Positions 1 to 5,246 of a stretch of DNA of 5,246 nucleotides are shown here, one piece after another. Source of the stretch: an uncultured Collinsella sp. GTDB taxonomy: Bacteria > Actinomycetota > Coriobacteriia > Coriobacteriales > Coriobacteriaceae. Made by a program: the position numbers and the translations under genes. Within the stretch, counting starts at the first letter, position 1; every line of letters begins with the position of its first letter. Under the pieces are notes generated by a model. The model saw only the letters and a program-made list of their open reading frames with translations, made no database searches and had not been told where the DNA came from. Where the stretch lies: NCBI GenBank assembly GCA_902495985.1, contig CABUZF010000106.1, forward strand, positions 1 through 5,246, written 5' to 3'.

Positions 1-1545
1 ACGCCGTTTAAGCTCTTTGATGACGACGGTCGCCTGCTGGTGGTCCGTCCCGACAACACGCTGCCGATTGTTCGCCTGGTTTCGACTCGCATGCGTGCGG
101 CCGATCTGCCGCTGCGCCTGCGCTATGAGGCGCCGGTGGTTCGCGAGTGTCAGCACAATGCCGGCGGCTCGCGTCAGTTTACGCAACTAGGTTTTGAGCT
201 CATCGGCGCGGGCGACACCGCGGGCGATGTCGAGATTGTCTCACTGGTCGCCGAGGCCGTGCGCAAGCTGGCACTTCCCGGTGCGCGCATTATCGCGGGC
301 AGTGTGCGTCCGTTTAAGGAACTGCTTGCGGCGTGCGAAGATCGCGAGCTGGCTGCCGAGGCGCTGCGCTGCGTGCACGCCAACGACTTCGTGGGCCTCG
401 ATGCCCGCGTGGCGGAAAGCGCAGAGTCCGAGGCCGTTAAGGTCGCCATTAGCGAGCTGCCGCGCCTGCACGGTGGTGCCGAGGTGCTCGACCGCGTCGA
501 CGCGCTGCTGGCGGCGGCGGGCATTGTTGCGCCGCTCACGCGCGAGCTGCGTGCCCTGGTCGATGGCCTGGCTCCCGAGGACGCCCGGGTGCTGTCCTTC
601 GACTTCTCCATCATGAACTCTTTCGATTACTACACGGGCCTGGTCTTTAAGGCTTATGCCGGCGGACTGCCCGATCCGGTCGGTTCGGGCGGACGCTATG
701 ACTCCATCTTTACCGGCGCATTTGGCGACGGTATCGAGGTGCCGGCGGCGGGCTTCGCCTTTTCGCTCGAGCGCCTGGAGGCCGCGCGCACCTCGGCCGA
801 GGATGCCGCTTCCGACGGCGATCACGCCGCGGGCCGTGGCGCCGAGGGCCCGCTGCGCATCGCTGTGCCCAAGGGCTCGCTTAAGGCCGACACGCTCGAC
901 GTGCTCGAGGCCGCGGGCTTGGACGTCTCTGAGCTGCGTGACCCCGGCCGTCACCTGATTGTGCGCGGCCGCGACACGCGTGCCGGCAAGGGCGCGGTCG
1001 GCGATATCGAGTTTGTCATCGTGCGTCCCAGCGATGCGCCTGCCTTTGTGGGCTGCGGTGGTGCCGATTGCGGCATCTGCGGTTGGGACTCGCTCATTGA
1101 GGCAGACCTCAACCTGCTGCAGCTGGTCGACCTGGGCTATGGTCTGTGCACCTTTATCGAGGCGGAGCCCGCGTGGCGCGCCGGCCAGGCCGAGCGCAAC
1201 TATGCCCGCCGCGGTTCGCTTCGCGTGGCCACCAAGTACCCGCGCATTGCGAGTGCCTGGTATGCCAAGCGCGGCGTGAACGCCGATATCGTCTCGCTGC
1301 ACGGTAACATCGAGCTGGGCCCCATTGTCGGCATGACCGATCGCATCGTGGACATCACCGCCACGGGCGCCACCCTGCGCGACAACGACCTGGTCATCAC
1401 CGGCCGCATCATGGACTGCACGGCCCGCTTCTTTGTCAATCCGGGTGCTGCGCGCCTGGATCCGCGCGTACGCAATCTGGCAGATCGCTTGGCCGCGGCC
1501 GTTAAGGACAAGCATTTTGAGCCCGTCGCGGGCTCGGCACAATAG
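1..1545 (+). CDS. hisZG: HisZ-HisG fusion: ATP phosphoribosyltransferase, regulatory plus catalytic domains (5' partial)
   Basis: This frame is open from base 1, so the start codon lies upstream; an in-frame GTG at 40 is internal. ATP phosphoribosyltransferase condenses PRPP and ATP to phosphoribosyl-ATP, the first and feedback-controlled step of histidine synthesis, in the cytoplasm. The first part is a HisRS-like HisZ domain: RPDNT (46-60), RQFTQLGFELIG (172-207), DYYTG (625-639) and GGRYD (688-702). It has NSFDYYTG where true histidyl-tRNA synthetases have RGLDYYT, so it should not charge tRNA. A linker of 24 residues (781-852), rich in Ala, Asp and Gly, leads without a stop into HisG: PKGSL (868-882), a GxADxGIxGxDxL-type motif (1051-1095), RVATKYP, and the PRPP-binding segment with TGATL (1363-1377). 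HisG is about 230 residues and lacks the C-terminal regulatory domain of long-form HisG, which fits dependence on HisZ. About 50 N-terminal HisZ residues are probably missing. Domain assignments are firm; the fusion is read directly from the sequence. Confidence 0.93.
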   Translation, partial: TPFKLFDDDGRLLVVRPDNTLPIVRLVSTRMRAADLPLRLRYEAPVVRECQHNAGGSRQFTQLGFELIGAGDTAGDVEIVSLVAEAVRKLALPGARIIAGSVRPFKELLAACEDRELAAEALRCVHANDFVGLDARVAESAESEAVKVAISELPRLHGGAEVLDRVDALLAAAGIVAPLTRELRALVDGLAPEDARVLSFDFSIMNSFDYYTGLVFKAYAGGLPDPVGSGGRYDSIFTGAFGDGIEVPAAGFAFSLERLEAARTSAEDAASDGDHAAGRGAEGPLRIAVPKGSLKADTLDVLEAAGLDVSELRDPGRHLIVRGRDTRAGKGAVGDIEFVIVRPSDAPAFVGCGGADCGICGWDSLIEADLNLLQLVDLGYGLCTFIEAEPAWRAGQAERNYARRGSLRVATKYPRIASAWYAKRGVNADIVSLHGNIELGPIVGMTDRIVDITATGATLRDNDLVITGRIMDCTARFFVNPGAARLDPRVRNLADRLAAAVKDKHFEPVAGSAQ

Positions 1546-1650
1546 CGCGAGCGCGCACGGGCGCCCCAACGTACGGGCTGCGGGCCGATTGGCGCCGCCG
1601 CCCGGCCTCTCGTTTTTCGAACACAACCTCGACCGATAGGGGATACCGAT
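1546..1650 (+). other. Intergenic gap between hisZG and hisD with a weak hairpin and T-run
   Basis: This is the longest non-coding stretch in the window. GGGCCG (1582-1587) can pair with CGGCCT (1603-1608; one G-U pair), and GGC/GCC can pair inside the loop (1591-1593 with 1597-1599). TTTTT follows at 1613-1617. The order of hairpin then T-run resembles a poor intrinsic terminator or attenuator, but the stem is short and the T-run is five bases away from it. In GC-rich DNA such pairings arise easily by chance. I see no convincing -35/-10 promoter here. Partial termination or read-through into hisD are both possible. Confidence 0.25.
1638..1643 (+). promoter_or_regulatory. Ribosome binding site of hisD (AGGGGA)
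   Basis: The purine-rich AGGGGA ends seven bases before the ATG at 1651. It is a weaker match to the anti-Shine-Dalgarno sequence than the AGGAGG sites before hisC, hisB and hisH. It supports the chosen hisD start. Confidence 0.7.
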
Positions 1651-3087
1651 ATGAAGACCATCAAGCTTGCTCCCGGTGAGCGCCTCGTTACCAACCAGCT
1701 CAACCGCAAGGGCGTGCTGCCGCAAAACATCGTCGACGCCGCCCGCGATATCGTGGCCAACGTGCGTGCCAACGGCGATGCCGCGGTGCGCGACTATTGC
1801 CAGCGCTTTGACGGCGTTGAGTTGCAGAGCTTCCGTCTGCCGCAAGAGCAGATCGATGCCGCGCTCGAAGGCCTCGACTCGGCCTTTGTCGCCGCGCTCG
1901 AGAAGGCCGCGCGCCAGATTCGTGAGTTCCACCAGCGCGAGGTCGAGCAGAGCTGGTTTACCACGCGTGCGGACGGCACGATGCTCGGCGTTAAGGTGAC
2001 CCCGCTTGCGGCGGCCGGCATCTATGTACCGGGCGGCCGCGCGCAATATCCCTCCACCGTGCTCATGAACGCCATTCCCGCCAAGGTTGCCGGCGTCAAG
2101 CGCGTGGTTATGGTGACGCCGCCGCAAAAGGACGGCCTGATCAGCCCCTACACGCTCGCCGCGGCAAAGCTCGGCGGCGTGGACGAAATCTATATGGTGG
2201 GCGGCGCTCAGGCCGTGGCCGCGCTGGCGTACGGTACCGAGACCATTCCGCGTGTCGACAAGATCACCGGTCCGGGTAACGCTTTTGTTGCCGCTGCCAA
2301 GCAGATTGTCTCGGGCGACGTGGGAATCGACATGGTCGCCGGCCCGTCCGAGGTCTGCGTGCTGGCCGATGCCACGGCCAAGCCCATGGTGGTCGCGGCA
2401 GACCTGATGGCCCAGGCCGAGCACGATCCGCTGGCAGCCTGCTATCTGGTGACTTGCGACGAGCAGTTTGCGCGCGAGGTCGAGGCCGGCATCGACATCC
2501 TGGTGGCGCAGTCGCCGCGTGCCGAGATTACGCGCGCTTCGCTCGACAACGAAGGCACCATCGTGGTGGCCGCCGATATGGCTGCCGCCGTCGAGGCCGT
2601 GAACACCGTGGCGCCCGAGCACCTTGAGCTGCACTGTAAGGATGCGATGGGCCTGCTCGGCGGCATTCGCAACGCCGGCGCCATCTTTGTGGGCGCTTGG
2701 AGCTCCGAGCCGCTCGGCGATTATGTTGCCGGCCCCAATCACACGCTGCCGACCGGCGGCACGGCCATGTTCTCCAACCCGCTTTCGGTCGAAGAGTTCG
2801 TTAAGCGCTCGAGTGTCATTTGCTATACGCCCGAAGGCCTGCTCTCCGATGCTCCCGCTACGCAGCGCCTGGCCGAGGCCGAGGGCCTGTGGGCGCACGC
2901 GCTTTCCGCCGCTCTGCGTCGCCGTGTGCTGGAGCAGGGCGAGGATGCCGTGAGTGCCGAGTCTCTGGCCGCGACCGACCTGACCAAGGTCGCCTGGCCG
3001 GGCGATACGACCGTGACGGTTGCCGAGGGCGTGGACCTGGCGGCTGCAGGCGCGGATGGCGCTGGCGCGACCGGCGAGGAGGCCTAA
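1651..3087 (+). CDS. hisD: Histidinol dehydrogenase HisD
   Basis: HisD carries out the last two steps of the pathway, the NAD-dependent oxidation of L-histidinol through histidinal to L-histidine, as a zinc-dependent cytoplasmic dimer. The sequence has the family signatures GIYVPGG, GGAQAVAALAYGTE, KITGPGN and DMVAGPSEV. The zinc ligands known from the E. coli enzyme (Gln259, His262, Asp360, His419) correspond to Q255, H258, D357 and H416. The catalytic Glu-His pair is E323-H324 within APEHLEL. The ATG has an AGGGGA site in front and gives the expected N-terminus. The protein is 478 residues, whereas the family is usually about 430-440; the surplus is a C-terminal tail from about residue 432, rich in Ala, Gly, Asp and Glu. 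All key residues are intact, so it should be active. One base separates its stop from hisC, so the two are surely cotranscribed. Confidence 0.97.
   Translation: MKTIKLAPGERLVTNQLNRKGVLPQNIVDAARDIVANVRANGDAAVRDYCQRFDGVELQSFRLPQEQIDAALEGLDSAFVAALEKAARQIREFHQREVEQSWFTTRADGTMLGVKVTPLAAAGIYVPGGRAQYPSTVLMNAIPAKVAGVKRVVMVTPPQKDGLISPYTLAAAKLGGVDEIYMVGGAQAVAALAYGTETIPRVDKITGPGNAFVAAAKQIVSGDVGIDMVAGPSEVCVLADATAKPMVVAADLMAQAEHDPLAACYLVTCDEQFAREVEAGIDILVAQSPRAEITRASLDNEGTIVVAADMAAAVEAVNTVAPEHLELHCKDAMGLLGGIRNAGAIFVGAWSSEPLGDYVAGPNHTLPTGGTAMFSNPLSVEEFVKRSSVICYTPEGLLSDAPATQRLAEAEGLWAHALSAALRRRVLEQGEDAVSAESLAATDLTKVAWPGDTTVTVAEGVDLAAAGADGAGATGEEA
3076..3082 (+). promoter_or_regulatory. Ribosome binding site of hisC (GAGGAGG)
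   Basis: GAGGAGG lies inside the last codons of hisD and ends six bases before the ATG at 3089. It decides the hisC start: the frame is also open upstream to an ATG at 3020, but that stretch lies within hisD, has no such site and encodes Arg/Ala-rich sequence unlike HisC. Confidence 0.85.
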
Positions 3088-3088
3088 C

Positions 3089-4204
3089 ATGGCCGAACTC
3101 ACGCCGCGCATGAAGGAGCTCGTCCAGCCCTACTTGGCCGGTATCGAGCCCTACGATCCCAACTTTACGCCCACGCGCATCAATCTTTCGGCCAACGAGA
3201 ACACCTATCCCGTACCTGCTGGCGTGCGCGAAGCGGTCGACGCCGCCCTGGCTGCCACGCCGCTCAACCGCTATCCCGATCCCATGTCCAACGACCTGCG
3301 CGATGAGCTCGCTGCCTGGCATGGCGTGGCGCGTGAGAATATTTGCGCGGGAAACGGCGGCGATGAGCTGCTCTATAACTACCTGCTGGCGTTTGGCGGC
3401 GCGGGGCGGACCCTGCTCAACTGCCCGCCGTGCTTTAGCGAGTACGCGTTCTTTGCGTCGCTGTGCCAGACCGAGGTGCGCGACGTGTGGCGCGACCCGG
3501 TGACCTTTGAGCTCGACCATGCGGCGGTGCTTGCGGCGGCTCCCGAGTGCGATCTGGCGATCGTGACCTCGCCCAACAATCCCTCGGGTGACGTGGCGCC
3601 GCTCGACTTTGTCGCGGCCCTGTGTGATGCGTGCCCCGGCATGGTCATGGTCGACGAGGCCTACGTTGAGTTTGCGGACGATTCGTTTGGCGCGGCTACC
3701 ACGGCGCAGGGGCTTATCGCCGAGCATCCCAACCTGGTGATTCTGCATACACTGTCCAAGGCGTTTGGCGCCGCCGGCACGCGCCTGGGCTATGTGATCG
3801 CGGCGCCCGAGGTCATCGACGTGTTCGCGGCGATTCGCCAGATCTATTCGGTCAACGTGCTGAGCCAGGCCGCCGCGCTTGCCTGTGTGCGTGCCCGCGA
3901 TGCGTACGCGCCCGTGGTGGCACAGGTTGCATCCGAGCGCGAGCGCGAGCTGTGCGCCCTACGCGCAATGGCTGCCGAGGGTCTGCCCGTGGAGGCGTGG
4001 CCGAGCGCGGCGAACTTTGTGCTCGTGCGCACGCCGCATGCCACGCACATGCGCGAGCGTCTGCGCGACGAGTATTCGATTTTGGTGCGCGACTTTAGCT
4101 ACGCGCCGGGGCTCGCGGACTGCCTACGCATTACCGTGGGTACCCCGCAGGAAAACGACGAGGTGCTGGCTGCGTTTGCCGCGCTGGTGAAGGAGGAGAT
4201 GTAG
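3089..4204 (+). CDS. hisC: Histidinol-phosphate aminotransferase HisC
   Basis: HisC is a PLP enzyme of the class I/II (fold type I) aminotransferases. It moves an amino group from glutamate to imidazole acetol phosphate, giving L-histidinol phosphate. The protein is 371 residues, normal for the family. Recognisable parts in order are LSANENTYP near the N-terminus (substrate contact), GNGGDELL with D92 in the phosphate-binding region, NNPSG (163-167), VDEAYVEF with D189 and Y192 holding the cofactor ring, the Schiff-base lysine K224 in TLSKAFG, R232 in the RLGY segment, and the C-terminal carboxylate-binding-type arginine R347 in LRITVGT. Its stop codon abuts the hisB ATG, which indicates translational coupling. 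HisC can resemble other aromatic or Cobalamin-type aminotransferases such as CobD, but its place between hisD and hisB makes the histidine role nearly certain. Broader use on aromatic amino acids cannot be excluded. Confidence 0.96.
   Translation: MAELTPRMKELVQPYLAGIEPYDPNFTPTRINLSANENTYPVPAGVREAVDAALAATPLNRYPDPMSNDLRDELAAWHGVARENICAGNGGDELLYNYLLAFGGAGRTLLNCPPCFSEYAFFASLCQTEVRDVWRDPVTFELDHAAVLAAAPECDLAIVTSPNNPSGDVAPLDFVAALCDACPGMVMVDEAYVEFADDSFGAATTAQGLIAEHPNLVILHTLSKAFGAAGTRLGYVIAAPEVIDVFAAIRQIYSVNVLSQAAALACVRARDAYAPVVAQVASERERELCALRAMAAEGLPVEAWPSAANFVLVRTPHATHMRERLRDEYSILVRDFSYAPGLADCLRITVGTPQENDEVLAAFAALVKEEM
4191..4196 (+). promoter_or_regulatory. Ribosome binding site of hisB (AGGAGG)
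   Basis: AGGAGG sits in the last Lys-Glu-Glu codons of hisC, eight bases before the hisB ATG at 4205. The TAG of hisC is followed directly by that ATG, so ribosomes finishing hisC can start hisB at once. Confidence 0.85.
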
Positions 4205-4792
4205 ATGGACCGCTATGCCGAGGTGACCCGCAAGACGGGCGAGACCGACATTGTCGTAAAGCTCGACCTGGACGGAAGCGGCGTGTGCGATATCTCGACC
4301 GGCGTGCCGTTTTTCGACCACATGCTCAACGCTTTTGGCCGCCATGGTCTGTTCGATCTGACGGTGCACGCGGTGGGCGACGTGGAGGTCGATGCGCACC
4401 ACACCGTCGAGGACACGGGTATCGTGCTGGGCGAGGCGTTTTGCCAGGCGCTGGGCGACAAGGCGGGCATTACGCGCTTTGCCGACGCGGCGATCGCCAT
4501 GGACGAGACGCTTGTGATGGCTGCTGTTGATATTTCGGGCCGCGGGCAGGCCTACTGCGAGCTGCCCGTGCCGACCGAGCGCGTGGGCAGCTTCGATACC
4601 GAGCTGGCCGTCGAGTTCTTCTACGCCTTTGCGCGCGGCGCCAAGCTCACGCTGCACGTGCACGAGCTGGCTGGCAGCAACTCGCATCACATTATCGAGG
4701 CCGCCTTTAAGGCCGTGGGCCGCACGATGCGTCACGCCTGTGAGCTCGATCCCCGCGTGCAGGGCATCCCCAGCACCAAGGGTTCACTGTAA
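4205..4792 (+). CDS. hisB: Imidazoleglycerol-phosphate dehydratase HisB (single-function form)
   Basis: This enzyme removes water from D-erythro-imidazole glycerol phosphate to give imidazole acetol phosphate, the substrate of HisC. The family forms a 24-subunit manganese enzyme in the cytoplasm. The sequence shows both halves of the internally duplicated fold: FFDHML with D38 and H39, then DAHHTVED with H65, H66, E69 and D70, and in the second half NSHHIIEAAFKA with H161, H162 and E165. The C-terminus ends in the usual DPR...PSTKGSL. At 195 residues it is the stand-alone dehydratase; it has no N-terminal HAD-type histidinol-phosphatase domain such as the one in E. coli HisB. The phosphatase for this pathway must therefore be encoded elsewhere. 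Start chosen on the AGGAGG site eight bases upstream and on the normal N-terminal length. Confidence 0.97.
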   Translation: MDRYAEVTRKTGETDIVVKLDLDGSGVCDISTGVPFFDHMLNAFGRHGLFDLTVHAVGDVEVDAHHTVEDTGIVLGEAFCQALGDKAGITRFADAAIAMDETLVMAAVDISGRGQAYCELPVPTERVGSFDTELAVEFFYAFARGAKLTLHVHELAGSNSHHIIEAAFKAVGRTMRHACELDPRVQGIPSTKGSL

Positions 4793-4813
4793 CCTGCCAA
4801 AAAGGGACAGGTT
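4791..4813 (+). repeat. Inverted repeat across the hisB stop codon
   Basis: AACCTG (4791-4796) and CAGGTT (4808-4813) are perfect reverse complements around an 11-base centre, CCAAAAAGGGA, whose CC and GGG can add two more pairs with one bulged A. The left arm uses the last two bases of the hisB stop codon. TTTT at 4812-4815 begins in the right arm, so there is no proper T-tail as in an intrinsic terminator. It could be a dispersed short palindrome (REP-like), an mRNA hairpin between hisB and hisH, or chance. The pairing is seen directly; any role is inference. Confidence 0.55.
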
Positions 4814-4825
4814 TTGAATGGGGAA

Positions 4826-4832
4826 AAGGAGG
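4826..4832 (+). promoter_or_regulatory. Ribosome binding site of hisH (AAGGAGG)
   Basis: AAGGAGG ends five bases before the GTG at 4838. It selects that GTG over an in-frame TTG at 4814, which lies upstream of the site, and over the ATG at 4818, which is in another frame. Confidence 0.8.
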
Positions 4833-4837
4833 GTCGC

Positions 4838-5246
4838 GTGGGCGAACCGAAGATCGTGGTGGTCGACTACCGCAAGGGCAACTTGTCGAGCGTTGCGCGC
4901 GGGCTTGCGCGCGCCGGTGCCGCCGCCTGCACGTCGGACGATCCGGAACAGATCCGCAACGCCGACGGCCTGGTCATCCCGGGCGTGGGCGCGTTCTATG
5001 ACGCGATTGTCTTTATGCGCCAGAGCGGCGAGGAGGTGGCCGTGCTCGATGCCGTTGCCGCCGGAACTCCGCTGCTCGGCATCTGCCTGGGTCTTCAGCT
5101 ATTTTTTGAGCGTGGCAACGAGGGCGTGCCTGCGGACGAGGGCGTGGACGCGGACGACGATGCCTCCGAGCAGGCCGGCGGCCCCTGGGTCGATGGCCTG
5201 GGCATTATGCGCGGTTCGTGCACGCGCTTGGAGTCGAGCCGCCTGA
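4838..5246 (+). CDS. hisH: Imidazole glycerol phosphate synthase glutaminase subunit HisH (3' partial)
   Basis: HisH is the class I glutamine amidotransferase partner of HisF. It hydrolyses glutamine and passes ammonia to HisF, which makes imidazole glycerol phosphate and AICAR. The first 136 codons are present, and the gene runs off the window. The start is GTG with a good AAGGAGG site. Visible hallmarks are VVVDYRKGNLSSV at the N-terminus, the oxyanion-strand PGVGAF (48-53), and the nucleophile elbow GICLGLQLFFE with catalytic C83. The catalytic His and Glu of the triad lie further on and cannot be checked. After FFERGNEG there is an unusual stretch of about 22 residues (97-118, bases 5126-5191), rich in Asp and Glu, before the usual GLGIMRG segment; many HisH proteins join these parts with only a few residues. 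It is separated from hisB by 45 bases, and hisA and hisF are expected downstream. Confidence 0.94.
   Translation, partial: MGEPKIVVVDYRKGNLSSVARGLARAGAAACTSDDPEQIRNADGLVIPGVGAFYDAIVFMRQSGEEVAVLDAVAAGTPLLGICLGLQLFFERGNEGVPADEGVDADDDASEQAGGPWVDGLGIMRGSCTRLESSRL

Noticed and set aside
40..42. GTG as the start of the first gene
   Set aside because: The frame is open to base 1, and the upstream residues (FKLFDDDGRLL) match the HisZ segment that normally precedes RPD-T, so this GTG is an internal valine.
1..780. Histidyl-tRNA synthetase
   Set aside because: The domain is HisRS-like but has NSFDYYTG in place of the RGLDYYT motif needed to bind histidine, and it is joined to HisG; it is HisZ.
3020..3088. 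Longer hisC start at the ATG at 3020
   Set aside because: It would add 23 Arg/Ala-rich residues overlapping hisD and has no ribosome binding site; the ATG at 3089 has GAGGAGG six bases upstream and yields a normal HisC N-terminus.
241..3111. A 956-codon open frame on the - strand across hisZG and hisD
   Set aside because: It lies antisense to two well-supported genes, is Gly/Arg/His/Ala-rich without any family motif, and is what G/C-rich third codon positions produce on the opposite strand. It crosses domain and gene boundaries of the + strand without any relation to them.
2858..3748. A 296-codon open frame on the - strand across hisD and hisC
   Set aside because: It is antisense to conserved HisD and HisC motifs, has Arg/Pro-rich low-complexity sequence, and shows no ribosome binding site or family resemblance.
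4124..4735. A 203-codon open frame on the - strand over hisB
   Set aside because: hisB on the + strand has every metal-binding motif of its family; the antisense frame is His/Arg/Val-rich with no recognisable domain, so it is a compositional shadow.
4818..5246. An ATG-started frame on the + strand over hisH
   Set aside because: Its product is Arg/Ala/Ser-rich with no motif, whereas the frame starting at GTG 4838 encodes clear HisH with PGVGAF and GICLG and has the better-placed ribosome binding site.

Overview
The window is one GC-rich block of histidine biosynthesis genes, all on the + strand: hisZ-hisG (a single fused reading frame, cut at its 5' end), hisD, hisC, hisB and hisH (cut at its 3' end). 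Third codon positions are mostly G or C, which also leaves long meaningless open frames on the opposite strand. The high GC, the strong AGGAGG-type ribosome binding sites, a short-form HisG that depends on HisZ, and a stand-alone IGP dehydratase suggest an anaerobic actinobacterium of the class Coriobacteriia (Collinsella or a relative). This placement is an inference from style and recalled resemblance, not from a search.

Layout: 1-1545 encodes the HisZ regulatory domain (to about 780), a 24-residue Ala/Asp/Gly-rich linker (781-852) and a complete short-form HisG catalytic domain (853-1542). A 105-base gap follows (1546-1650), the largest in the window, with a weak hairpin and a T-run. hisD (1651-3087) and hisC (3089-4204) are one base apart, and hisC and hisB (4205-4792) abut exactly (TAG then ATG). 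A 45-base gap with a perfect 6-bp inverted repeat across the hisB stop codon precedes hisH, which starts at a GTG (4838) and runs off the window.

How the genes work together: HisZG makes phosphoribosyl-ATP from PRPP and ATP (step 1). HisH supplies ammonia from glutamine to HisF, presumably encoded downstream, to make imidazole glycerol phosphate. HisB dehydrates that to imidazole acetol phosphate, HisC transaminates it, and HisD oxidises histidinol to histidine. The HisI/HisE, HisA, HisF and histidinol-phosphatase steps are not in the window.

I see no phage, transposase, CRISPR or RNA gene, and no evidence for a wholly new system. The points most worth a second look are the HisZ-HisG fusion, an acidic insertion in HisH, a C-terminal tail on HisD and the inverted repeat between hisB and hisH.
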